A stretch of 64,000 bases of DNA from NCBI RefSeq assembly GCF_021538675.1, contig NZ_JAJUKH010000001.1:682001-746000 (forward strand), written 5' to 3'. Positions 63,909 through 64,000 of this stretch are shown here, piece by piece. The DNA comes from Paenarthrobacter sp. AR 02 (lineage in GTDB: Bacteria; Actinomycetota; Actinomycetes; Actinomycetales; Micrococcaceae). Made by a program: the position numbers and the translations under genes. How positions within the stretch are numbered: position 1 is the first letter of the stretch; every line of letters begins with the position of its first letter. The notes below the pieces were generated by a model. That model was given only the letters and a program-made list of their open reading frames with translations. It did not search any database and had not been told where the DNA came from.

Positions 63909-64000
63909 GTGGAACTCCTTCAGCTGGTAGTGGTCATTCTGCCCCAGCGTGGTGGGAGGCGCGAACCGCAGCTTCCCTGAACGCATCCCCAGGATCGCCC

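Overview
The window is high-GC DNA with short intergenic gaps and many ATGA start/stop overlaps. Gene content (purine-derived glyoxylate catabolism, MHS and sugar ABC transporters, gamma-butyrolactone genes, a WXG100 protein, a daptide-type RiPP cluster) fits a soil actinobacterium of the Micrococcaceae, most like Arthrobacter or Paenarthrobacter. That placement comes from gene style and not from a marker gene: no rRNA, tRNA, CRISPR array or insertion sequence was seen.

Left part (1-17.5 kb). The end of a CoA-transferase gene is coupled to an enoyl-CoA hydratase, followed by a thymidylate-kinase-like gene behind a hairpin that holds its ribosome site. A SatD/DUF3307-like pair and an NrtR-type Nudix regulator come next. 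The Nudix regulator is divergent from a band-7 protein and a NAD-kinase-like protein, with two palindromic operators between them. A zinc/cation efflux pair (CDF plus ArsR) follows. At 8.6-15.1 kb an AfsA-type gamma-butyrolactone synthase, a TetR receptor-like regulator and an NAD-dependent reductase sit beside a DRE-TIM condensing enzyme, a ketopantoate-reductase-like enzyme and a DHA2 exporter: a possible signalling-molecule locus. Envelope proteins and an ECF sigma/anti-sigma pair follow.

Middle (17.6-36 kb). After a secreted gamma-glutamyltransferase comes a minus-strand operon (29.67 to about 19.5 kb) that looks like a daptide RiPP cluster. In order of transcription it holds an RRE protein, a class III aminotransferase, a Fe-ADH-like dehydrogenase, three small precursors ending in Thr that are too short for ordinary ORF calling, a methyltransferase, a YcaO protein, an M50 membrane protease, an ABC ATPase, two ABC permeases and a small membrane protein. 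The logic would be oxidative decarboxylation of the C-terminal Thr, transamination, dimethylation, leader removal and export. The YcaO is an extra, and the precursors have no cysteine. An acyl-CoA ligase/hydratase/MHS-transporter operon with a divergent LysR gene comes next.

Right part (36-64 kb). A secreted four-Cys peptide gene is followed by a LacI-controlled sugar ABC operon with two Gfo/Idh/MocA oxidoreductases and a ThuA-like protein. An island at about 44.8-48.7 kb, with more AT-rich codon use, carries a reverse transcriptase of the Abi/UG type behind a structured leader, a three-Cys-motif (Gp37/Gp68, DUF5131) protein and its TcmP partner: a likely mobile or defence island. Then come hydroxypyruvate isomerase, tartronate semialdehyde reductase, glyoxylate carboligase, glycerate kinase and allantoinase (allantoin/glyoxylate to glycerate), a winged-helix regulator, a peroxiredoxin and a partner-switching operon (SpoIIE-type phosphatase, BcsA-like glycosyltransferase, STAS protein, RsbW-like kinase). 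A lipoprotein, a WXG100-calpain fusion and a small protein precede a glyoxylate aminotransferase. A 32-bp tandem repeat family occurs three times in this last part, always right after a stop codon.
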